The position numbers and the translations under genes are program-made. Under the pieces are notes generated by a model, which was not told where the DNA came from, made no database searches, and saw only the letters and a program-made list of their open reading frames with translations. Shown here one piece after another: positions 1 through 4,944 of a stretch of DNA of 5,022 nt. Numbering within the stretch: the first letter of the stretch is position 1; each line of letters begins with the position of its first letter. The stretch is from Saprospiraceae bacterium (lineage in GTDB: Bacteria > Bacteroidota > Bacteroidia > Chitinophagales > Saprospiraceae): NCBI GenBank assembly GCA_014379065.1, contig JACMMM010000626.1, positions 1 to 5,022 on the forward strand, read 5' to 3'.

Positions 1-515
1 AGCCCGATCACTTCCATCCCGTAAGTGCGGGCGTATACGGAAGCGTAGAGTTCGTTCACATACTTCGTCACGGCGTAGGGCGAGAGTGGTTTGCCGATCT
101 TGTCTTCCACTTTGGGCAGTCCGGGACTGTCGCCGTAGGTGGAAGAGGAGGCGGCGTAGACCACCCGTTTGATGCCGGATTCTTTGGCGGCGTGGAGTAT
201 GTTGAGTGCGCCGGAGATATTGACGGCATTGGTGGTAAGCGGGTCTTGGATCGAGCGCGGTACGGAGCCAAGGGCGGCTTGGTGGCTTACTAAGTCCATG
301 CCGTCGCAGGCCGCTAAGCAGGTCTCGAAATCCCGGATATCGGCTTCTATGAATTCAAATTTTGGATTGTTTTGGTGCTGTACAATGTTCTCCATGAAAC
401 CTGTGGAGAGGTTGTCGAGGACGCGGACGAAACTGATGCGTTCGTCGGCCAGTAGGGCGTCTACGAGATTGGAGCCTATGAAGCCTGCGCCGCCGGTTAC
501 GAGGATTTTTTTCAT
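1..515 (-). CDS. wbpP: UDP-N-acetylglucosamine (uronic acid) 4-epimerase, WbpP/TviC type, N-terminal part
   Basis: An extended short-chain dehydrogenase/reductase that interconverts UDP-GlcNAc and UDP-GalNAc, or their uronic acids, in the cytoplasm through an NAD-bound 4-keto intermediate. The ATG at 515 opens 171 complete codons that continue past the left edge, so the C-terminal substrate-binding half is missing. The protein begins MKKILVTGGAGFIG, with the Rossmann glycine motif at residues 8-14. An acidic residue at the end of beta-2 (D34) fits NAD use. HQAALGSVPRS lies near residue 78, and the AASSSTYGD serine/threonine cluster at 121-129. The catalytic pair is Y147 and K151, in SPYAVTKYVNELYA. 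The phrases GSVPRS and LPKVEDKIGKPLSPYAVTKY are, from memory, typical of WbpP and TviC rather than of GalE. It is the last gene seen here, 179 bp after the 3-dehydrogenase gene. A GC-rich repeat ends 12 nt before its ATG. Whether the nonuronic or uronic sugar is preferred cannot be read from this half. Confidence 0.93.
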   Translation of the reverse strand, partial: MKKILVTGGAGFIGSNLVDALLADERISFVRVLDNLSTGFMENIVQHQNNPKFEFIEADIRDFETCLAACDGMDLVSHQAALGSVPRSIQDPLTTNAVNISGALNILHAAKESGIKRVVYAASSSTYGDSPGLPKVEDKIGKPLSPYAVTKYVNELYASVYARTYGMEVIG

Positions 516-527
516 GGGTTGTGTTTT

Positions 528-569
528 AACCCCACCCCCATCCCCTCCCCTGCGGGGGAGGGGGGCTTG
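528..569 (+). repeat. GC-rich palindromic repeat, copy A
   Basis: A pyrimidine-rich half (AACCCCACCCCCAT, then CCCCTCCCC) is followed by TGC and a purine-rich half. The inner part forms a 9-bp stem, CCCCTCCCC against GGGGAGGGG, around a TGCG loop. It lies 12 nt upstream of the 4-epimerase ATG. It matches copy B at 659-694 in inverted orientation, apart from 6 extra nt here. Confidence 0.85.
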
Positions 570-658
570 ATTTCGTTGTACTTATAGCACCCAAAACCAA
601 AGTCAGGGAATAGTGTGCGTTTGGCTATGGTATTCAAAATCAATGAACAGAGTGAGTG
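570..658. other. Spacer between inverted GC-rich repeats
   Basis: Eighty-nine bases between copies A and B. I see no convincing ORF, no Bacteroidota-type -7 box (TAnnTTTG) and no clear hairpin. It would be the loop if the two copies paired in RNA, and it may still hold a promoter for the 4-epimerase that I cannot recognise. Confidence 0.4.
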
Positions 659-694
659 CAAGCCCCCCTCCCCCGCAGGGATGGGGGTGGGGTT
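659..694 (-). repeat. GC-rich repeat, copy B (inverted relative to copy A)
   Basis: The reverse complement repeats copy A from AACCCCACCCCCAT through GGGGGGCTTG, but lacks 6 nt of the CCCCTCCCC arm and so cannot form copy A's own hairpin. It directly abuts the TAA stop of the 3-dehydrogenase (697-695). Copies A and B are 89 bp apart and could pair as a long stem in a read-through transcript. Confidence 0.85.
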
Positions 695-1657
695 TTATCT
701 CTTAACAAATGGATGCTTAACCAACGCCAACCCCGCCAAAGGATGATATTCCCGCACAAGCCCCACAGGTTTCTGCTCCCTAATATCATGCGCCAAACGA
801 ATGGCGGGCAATGCATCGTCAAGTCCAAAACCATTCCCATTCAGAATGTCCTGATAACTAAGGGTATGAAGGTCGGTAAAGCCCTCGCTGAACTCCAGCG
901 ATTCACCATCCACGGTAATGGCTCGGAACGTGCGCTTGCCAGCGGCTTCGGGGGGCAGCGTATCGGGGTTGATGCTCAAAAACCAACGGACGCGGGCTTT
1001 TTCAAATTCCAGAAAACCGGCGGCGCGGTCGTGTGAGTGTACATGAACGATGTTACTTTTCAGATACCCAAAAATCCAGGCCAGCATATCAAAAAAGTGG
1101 ATGCCAATGTTGGTGGCGATGCCGCCTGATTTGGTCAAATCGCCTTTCCAACTTGCGTAGTACCAGTTGCCACGCGAGGTGATATAACTCAGGTCTACTT
1201 CGTGTTTTTTACCTGAGGAGTCTTGCTCTACTTTGTTTTTCAAGTCTATAATGGCCGGGTGGAGCCTGAGTTGCAGGATGGTGGAGACGTGTTTGCCGGA
1301 TTCTTCCTCGTTGATTTTCAGGGCATCGGCATTCCAGGGATTGAGCACGAGAGGCTTTTCGCAGATTACGTCGGCGCCATGGCGGAGTCCGAAGCGGATA
1401 TGCGCGTCGTGGAGGTAGTTGGGCGAGCAGATGCTGACATAGTCAATGGCATTTCCAGCGCGTTTCAACTTTTCCAGATGCCGGTCAAAACGCTCGAACT
1501 CCGTGAAGAAGGCAGTATCGGGGAAGTAACTGTCGAGCACGCCCACGGAATCTTGAGGGTCAAAAGCCGCCACGAGCCGGTGACCGGTGTCACGGATGGC
1601 TTTGAGGTGCCGGGGCGCGATGTAACCTGCTGCGCCTATAAGTGCGAAATTGGACAA
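695..1657 (-). CDS. wlbA: UDP-N-acetyl-2-amino-2-deoxyglucuronate 3-dehydrogenase (Gfo/Idh/MocA family, WlbA/WbpB type)
   Basis: Oxidises C3 of UDP-GlcNAcA to the 3-keto sugar, the step before transamination in 2,3-diamino uronic acid synthesis. The 320-residue length is usual for the family. The N-terminal Rossmann motif is ALIGAAGYIAPRH (residues 5-17). CSPNYLHDAHIRF lies at 77-89, and the family EKP motif at E100-K101-P102. The second domain has SGGIATNIGIHFFD (177-190), whose H187 matches the conserved active-site histidine. The PRH and SPNYLHD wording points to WlbA/WbpB rather than to a generic sugar dehydrogenase. The start is TTG. An in-frame TAA lies three codons upstream, and translation from TTG gives the expected MSNFALIGAAGYI. 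Start codon and first codons lie in a 7-bp tandem array that also holds the stop of the decayed gene upstream. The TAA stop directly abuts a GC-rich repeat. It works in series with the aminotransferase at 2151-3299. Confidence 0.94.
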   Translation of the reverse strand: MSNFALIGAAGYIAPRHLKAIRDTGHRLVAAFDPQDSVGVLDSYFPDTAFFTEFERFDRHLEKLKRAGNAIDYVSICSPNYLHDAHIRFGLRHGADVICEKPLVLNPWNADALKINEEESGKHVSTILQLRLHPAIIDLKNKVEQDSSGKKHEVDLSYITSRGNWYYASWKGDLTKSGGIATNIGIHFFDMLAWIFGYLKSNIVHVHSHDRAAGFLEFEKARVRWFLSINPDTLPPEAAGKRTFRAITVDGESLEFSEGFTDLHTLSYQDILNGNGFGLDDALPAIRLAHDIREQKPVGLVREYHPLAGLALVKHPFVKR

Positions 1658-1690
1658 TGGATTTTAGACTTTGGATAATGGACTTTGGAC
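1649..1690 (+). repeat. Six-unit heptamer tandem array, consensus WWTGGAY (plus strand)
   Basis: Six consecutive 7-bp units in strict phase. Read on the plus strand they are of the type ATTGGAC, AATGGAT, TTTAGAC, TTTGGAT, AATGGAC, TTTGGAC. On the minus strand the array carries the TAA that ends the decayed retropepsin frame (1666-1664) and the TTG start of the 3-dehydrogenase (1657-1655). Confidence 0.85.
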
Positions 1691-2086
1691 AGATTTCCGC
1701 AGTCGGGGTGATTTTAATATTGGAATCGCCAATTTAGGATCAACCGAAACGGAACCGTTTCCAATATCGGGTTTGATGCGCCATTTCTGCATCGTCGTGA
1801 TCCCGATGATGGCCTCTTCTGTTAGTGTAGGAATGACATTGAATTCATCTGAGAGGCGTACACCGTTGACGTAGAAAGTAAGCGCGATACGATGTTTAAC
1901 TAGGACTTCATGCCCATCAAATGGAGAATAAAAGCGGTAGACGTCAGGCAATAATTCTGGATTTCCAAGATTCTCAGCAATGTCAGTCCGAATAGCCGAA
2001 TATAAATATCTCCCATCAAACAATGAGACCAAATCAGCTTGACCTTTTGAGCCTTTTTAAAGCATTGGAAATTTTAAAATGGACAT
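1664..2086 (-). pseudogene. Decayed retropepsin-like aspartic protease gene
   Basis: The reading frame opens with ATG at 2086 (MSILKFPML), hits TAA at 2059-2057 as codon 10, and continues without interruption for 130 codons to TAA at 1664. After the stop it reads KGSKGQADLVSLFDGRYLYSAIR. The C-terminal half, NVIPTLTEEAIIGITTMQKW and then DP, resembles the second half of small bacterial retropepsin-like proteins, where an IIG-type turn follows a hydrophobic strand. In that family the LFD strand should continue as D-[ST]-G-[AS]; here it is D-G-R-Y, so the catalytic triad is lost. The only start left after the stop is a TTG at 2032, which would give 122 residues. The last residues (from about KSVQ) are encoded by the 7-bp array at 1649-1690. 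The gene has no evident role in sugar synthesis and sits between two pathway genes. Family assignment is from remembered motifs. A translated TTG-started remnant remains possible. Confidence 0.6.
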
Positions 2087-2118
2087 GGGAAGCTGATTTA
2101 GGATTCAAAATTAAGCGA

Positions 2119-2153
2119 TAGAAGTGACACTTTTACAAAAAGTGTCACTTCTA
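2119..2153. repeat. 35-bp perfect inverted repeat at the aminotransferase stop; possible terminator hairpin
   Basis: TAGAAGTGACACTTTT on the plus strand, a 3-nt loop (ACA), and its exact reverse complement: 16-bp arms with no mismatch. The minus-strand outer TAG (2153-2151) is the aminotransferase stop codon. The hairpin would be stable in the mRNA, but only a weak T-run follows, so it is not a textbook intrinsic terminator. It may be a dispersed palindromic repeat that also acts as a transcript end. Confidence 0.85.
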
Positions 2154-3299
2154 CACCCGCTCAAAAAACGCCTTCACCGCTCCTGTAATCTTCGCTAAAA
2201 TCTCTTCCGTCATTTCCGAGTGCATGGGCAACGAGAACACCGAGGCACAAAGAGATTCCGTCACGGGCAATTTGCCACCTTTCCAGTATTGGGCAAATGC
2301 AGGTTGGTCGTACAGCGGCACAGGGTAATAAATCATGCAAGGGATGCCCTGTTCCTGCAAATACGCTTTCAATTCATCCCGAGTTTTTTCAGGATTGGGT
2401 GTAGTGATCTGTAGCGTGTACTGATGAAAAACATGCGTCGAGTTTGGCTCGCGGGCGGGGATTTTCAACTGTGGGATTTGCCCGAAAACACGGTCGTAAT
2501 AATCAGCAGCACGGTTGCGGGCGGCGTTGTACTCGTCGAGGTGTTTTAGTTTGGCGTTGAGGATCACGGCCTGCATGGCGTCGAGGCGAGAGTTCACACC
2601 TATAACATCATGGTAATATTGCTTGGATTGACCGTGATTGGCAATCATGCGGGCTTTGGCTGCCAGATCGTCGTCGTTGGTCATAAGAGCGCCCCCGTCG
2701 CCGTAGCAACCGAGGTTTTTGGAGGGGAAGAATGAGGTGCAGCCAAAATGGCCGATGGTTCCAGTAAATTTAGGAGGTAACTTCAAGTTACCTCCTAAAT
2801 TCGAGTAGTGCGCCCCAATCGCTTGCGCATTGTCTTCTATCACAAACAGGTTGTGCTTTTCAGCGAGCGCCATAATCGGCGCCATATCAGCACTTTGTCC
2901 AAACAGGTGAACCGGCACAATGGCCTTCGTGCGTGGGGTAATCGCCGCTTCGATATGCGCTGCCGTGATATTCATCGTGCCAGGGTCTACGTCGGTCATC
3001 ACAGGTGTCAGTCCAAGCAATCCGATTACTTCCGCTGTAGCTACGTATGTAAACGCTGGGACGATGACCTCGTCGCCAGGTTTGAGATCGAGCGCCATCA
3101 TGGCGATTTGGAGCGCGTCGGTACCGTTGGCGCAAGGAATGACGTGTTTAACACCTAGGTACTGTTCGAGGCCTTCCCGAAAAGCATTCACCTTCGGCCC
3201 TCCGATGAAAATACAAGAGTCGAACACCTCTTGCATCTCGCGGTCTATCTCGCTTTTGATGCGGGTGTATTGGGTTTTTAGGTCAACCATTTGTAGCAT
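2151..3299 (-). CDS. wbpE: PLP-dependent UDP-3-keto-GlcNAcA 3-aminotransferase (DegT/DnrJ/EryC1 family, WbpE/WlbC type)
   Basis: Transfers an amino group, normally from glutamate, to the 3-keto sugar made by the WlbA-type dehydrogenase, giving UDP-GlcNAc3NA. With ATG at 3299 the protein is 382 residues; a second ATG three codons later (MVDLKTQY) is an alternative. CANGTDALQIA (56-66) binds the PLP phosphate, EDNAQAIGA (155-163) supplies the aspartate for the pyridine nitrogen (D156), and SFFPSKNLG (189-197) supplies the Schiff-base lysine K194. GCYGDGGA follows, with NHG at 221-223 and a usual C-terminal domain. Upstream in-frame sequence could extend the frame to an ATG at 3506, but that stretch is proline-rich and repeat-derived, so I exclude it. 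Residues 167-178 are encoded by a 35-bp palindrome where relatives, as I recall them, have a short glycine-containing loop. The TAG stop is the outer edge of another palindrome. No Shine-Dalgarno is visible. Confidence 0.95.
   Translation of the reverse strand: MLQMVDLKTQYTRIKSEIDREMQEVFDSCIFIGGPKVNAFREGLEQYLGVKHVIPCANGTDALQIAMMALDLKPGDEVIVPAFTYVATAEVIGLLGLTPVMTDVDPGTMNITAAHIEAAITPRTKAIVPVHLFGQSADMAPIMALAEKHNLFVIEDNAQAIGAHYSNLGGNLKLPPKFTGTIGHFGCTSFFPSKNLGCYGDGGALMTNDDDLAAKARMIANHGQSKQYYHDVIGVNSRLDAMQAVILNAKLKHLDEYNAARNRAADYYDRVFGQIPQLKIPAREPNSTHVFHQYTLQITTPNPEKTRDELKAYLQEQGIPCMIYYPVPLYDQPAFAQYWKGGKLPVTESLCASVFSLPMHSEMTEEILAKITGAVKAFFERV
2767..2801. repeat. 35-bp palindrome inside the aminotransferase reading frame
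   Basis: AATTTAGGAGGTAACTT, one central base, then the exact reverse complement: 17-bp arms. It covers codons 167-178 (residues NLGGNLKLPPKF) of the minus-strand aminotransferase. Of the three minus-strand frames across it, only the one used is free of stops; the other two meet TAG or TAA. Confidence 0.93.
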
Positions 3300-3309
3300 A
3301 GCCAGGCAG

Positions 3310-3351
3310 TGGTAAGTGTTTAGTGTTGAGAGGTAAGTGTTGAGAGGTAAG
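3310..3351 (-). repeat. Six-unit heptamer tandem array, consensus CTYAMCW (minus strand)
   Basis: In minus-strand order the 7-bp units are CTTACCT, CTCAACA, CTTACCT, CTCAACA, CTAAACA, CTTACCA, so the first four also form a perfect 14-bp duplication. The array stops 10 nt before the aminotransferase ATG at 3299. Confidence 0.85.
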
Positions 3352-3449
3352 CGGGTCTTGGGCCGCGAAGGTCTTGGATTTTGTGGTAATGGGGGATTGA
3401 GTTTTGGGAGGGTAGGGGGATGATTCCCGAACAACAAGGCTTCGCCTTT

Positions 3450-3470
3450 CATAAGTTGCGGCAACTTATG
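3450..3470. repeat. 21-bp palindrome in the intergenic region
   Basis: CATAAGTTGC, one central G, then GCAACTTATG: perfect 10-bp arms. Immediately to the left, AAGGC-TTC-GCCTT (3437-3449) forms a second small stem. No T-run follows on either side, so a terminator role is not supported. It is probably another dispersed palindromic element. Confidence 0.7.
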
Positions 3471-3517
3471 CGAAACAGTCATGTAGATATTTGAAAAACA
3501 GCACATTAAGTGCGTTA

Positions 3518-3584
3518 TGTAGGGCGAAATTTATTTCGCCTTGATTTTTTTAAGGTTTGTGAGCGAAATGAATTTCGCCCTACA
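3518..3584. repeat. Inverted repeat of a self-complementary element at the dehydrogenase stop
   Basis: The arm at 3518-3539 (TGTAGGGCGAAATTT, then ATTTCGC) and the reverse complement of 3563-3584 agree at 21 of 22 positions. Each arm is itself a short hairpin, GCGAAAT against ATTTCGC. The right arm carries the dehydrogenase TAG stop (3582-3580). The pair could form one long stem or two small ones. No T-run follows on the minus strand. Confidence 0.88.
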
Positions 3585-4869
3585 AGCGCCAATATTCGAT
3601 GCCGTTGTCAATTCCATCATAAATCCCTTTTAGGTCTACCAGAATTGGGTTTTTGCCCATGAGGGATTTAAAAAACGCACTGTCGTAATTGCGGTATTCG
3701 TCATGGGCTACGGCTACCACCACGGCGTCGTAGCCCTCTGAAATCTTGTCACTTAGCGTTAGTTTATACTCGTGCGCAACCTCGTTGGGGGAGGCATTGG
3801 GGTCAACTATATGGACGTTGATGGAAAAGTCCTGCAGTTCGCGGACGAGCGTAGCCACTTTGGAATTGCGGATGTCGGCCACGTTTTCTTTAAACGTGAT
3901 GCCGAGTATGAGCACTTTGGACAAGTGCGGGCTTTTGTCCTTTTTTATGAGCAGTTGCACGAGTTTTTTGGCCACCCAGGCGGGCATCCCGTCGTTCACG
4001 CGGCGACCACTGAGGATGACTTGTGGCTCGTAACCCAGTTCGACGGATTTGTGCAGCAAGTAGTAGGGATCCACGCCGATGCAGTGGCCGCCCACGAGCC
4101 CTGGATAGAATTTGAGGAAGTTCCACTTGGTGCCAGCCGCTTTGATCACTTCCTGTGTGTCTATGCCCATTCGGTCGAAAATGATAGCGAGTTCGTTCAT
4201 CAGCGAGATGTTCAGGTCGCGCTGGGTGTTCTCGATTACCTTGGCGGCTTCGGCCACTTTGATGCTGCTGGCCTGGTAAATTCCTGCCTTTATAATGTGG
4301 CCATATATTTTCGCGATTTCTTCCAAAGCCTCGGCATCGGAGCCGCTCACTATCTTGATAATTTGGGTGAGCGGTTTGCTTTTGTCGCCCGGGTTGATGC
4401 GTTCTGGCGAGTAGCCAAGTTTGAAGTCCTCGCCCATTTTGAGCCCGGATAATTCTTCCAGGATGGGCAGGCAATCTTCTTCGGTGCAGCCGGGGTAAAC
4501 CGTGGATTCATACACCACATAGTCGCCTTTTTTCAGGATGCTGCCGATGCTGGTGGAAGATTTTTTGAGGGGATTGAGGTTGGGAACTTTATGCTCGTCA
4601 ATATCGGTCGGCACAGCTACAATAAAGAAATGCGCCTTGGCCAAGTCTTCGAGGCGGTCGGAGAAAAGGATGTCGCGGTCTTTGAAATCTTTCCGACTGA
4701 GTTCCCGGCTCGGGTCCTCGCCGCGCTGCATCATCGCTACGCGCTCAGCATTTACATCAAAACCTATTACGCTGAAATGCCGCGCAAACTCCAAGGCTAT
4801 CGGCAGCCCGACGTAGCCGAGACCGATAACGGCCAGGGTCTTTTCTTTTTTTATAAGTGATTGATACAT
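3580..4869 (-). CDS. tviB: UDP-N-acetyl-D-hexosamine 6-dehydrogenase (TviB/WbpO-type UDP-glucose/GDP-mannose dehydrogenase family)
   Basis: Oxidises C6 of UDP-GlcNAc (or UDP-GalNAc) twice with NAD+ to the uronic acid, the entry step of the pathway in this window. From ATG at 4869 it has 429 residues, close to the roughly 425 of TviB. The order is: Rossmann motif AVIGLGYVGLP (13-23), VAVPTDID (84-91), YESTVYPGCTEE (120-131), GYSPERINPGDK (152-163), VAEAAKVIENTQRDLN (205-220), the catalytic cysteine C263 in GGHCIGVDPYYL, and the C-terminal FKEN motif (326-329) with ADIRNS. The VYPGCTEE and SPERINPGDK wording is typical of TviB/WbpO. The usual VPTPxD motif reads VPTDID, with proline replaced at residue 89. 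A TTG at 4908 would add 13 codons made of tandem repeat, so I prefer the ATG. The TAG stop lies inside an inverted repeat. UDP-GlcNAc versus UDP-GalNAc preference cannot be decided from sequence. Confidence 0.94.
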   Translation of the reverse strand: MYQSLIKKEKTLAVIGLGYVGLPIALEFARHFSVIGFDVNAERVAMMQRGEDPSRELSRKDFKDRDILFSDRLEDLAKAHFFIVAVPTDIDEHKVPNLNPLKKSSTSIGSILKKGDYVVYESTVYPGCTEEDCLPILEELSGLKMGEDFKLGYSPERINPGDKSKPLTQIIKIVSGSDAEALEEIAKIYGHIIKAGIYQASSIKVAEAAKVIENTQRDLNISLMNELAIIFDRMGIDTQEVIKAAGTKWNFLKFYPGLVGGHCIGVDPYYLLHKSVELGYEPQVILSGRRVNDGMPAWVAKKLVQLLIKKDKSPHLSKVLILGITFKENVADIRNSKVATLVRELQDFSINVHIVDPNASPNEVAHEYKLTLSDKISEGYDAVVVAVAHDEYRNYDSAFFKSLMGKNPILVDLKGIYDGIDNGIEYWRL

Positions 4870-4880
4870 AGTAGTATAAA

Positions 4881-4915
4881 TGTCCAATATCCAACAAGGA
4901 ATTTCCAATATCCAA
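4881..4915 (-). repeat. Five-unit heptamer tandem array, TTGGAWA type (minus strand)
   Basis: In minus-strand order the phased units are TTGGATA, TTGGAAA, TTCCTTG, TTGGATA, TTGGACA; the middle unit is divergent. The WWTGGAY core is the same as in the array at 1649-1690, but lies on the opposite strand. It ends 11 nt before the dehydrogenase ATG at 4869 and contains the alternative TTG start at 4908. Confidence 0.8.
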
Positions 4916-4944
4916 GTGTTGCCAAGGCAATAACTGGTTCTTAC

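Larger units (their letters stand above)
3300..3579. other. Intergenic region between dehydrogenase and aminotransferase
   Basis: Two hundred and eighty bases made largely of repeats: the inner part of an inverted repeat at 3518-3584, a 21-bp palindrome at 3450-3470 with a small AAGGC/GCCTT stem beside it (3437-3449), and a heptamer array at 3310-3351. I see no recognisable promoter box. The minus-strand frame that crosses from 3506 into the aminotransferase has unusual composition and is not treated as coding. Confidence 0.6.

Noticed and set aside
1223..1678. Plus-strand ORF of 151 codons opposite the 3-dehydrogenase
   Set aside because: It is antisense to a gene with clear family motifs and has no recognisable domain. 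Other plus-strand frames (169-570, 2920-3315, 3772-4452, 4538-4816) are shadows for the same reason.
2031..2099. 10-bp inverted repeat AAATCAGCTT / AAGCTGATTT (2031-2040 and 2090-2099)
   Set aside because: It is short and 49 bp apart, with no element-like content between. It lies within the decayed gene, so chance is the simpler explanation.
2119..2153. Definite rho-independent terminator after the aminotransferase
   Set aside because: The stem is strong, but the bases after it on the minus strand are not a clear T-run, so it is recorded as a repeat with possible terminator function.
3310..3351. CRISPR-like array
   Set aside because: Units are 7 bp with no spacers, so this is a simple tandem repeat.
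3300..3506. A 69-residue N-terminal extension of the aminotransferase starting at ATG 3506
   Set aside because: The stretch is proline-rich, contains the 21-bp palindrome and the heptamer array, and has no family similarity. Homologues begin at or near MVDLKxQY, which matches ATG 3299 or 3290.
3890..4474. Minus-strand frame of 194 codons inside the 6-dehydrogenase
   Set aside because: It is out of frame within a clearly coding region, and its arginine-, histidine- and glycine-rich composition is typical of a shifted GC-rich gene frame.
4870..4908. A 13-codon TTG-started extension of the 6-dehydrogenase
   Set aside because: The added residues are encoded mainly by the heptamer array. The ATG at 4869 gives the usual family length and distance to GLGYVG.
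4870..4944. Promoter or Shine-Dalgarno before the 6-dehydrogenase
   Set aside because: No TAnnTTTG -7 box, no sigma70-like pair and no AGGAGG-like site could be placed with confidence.
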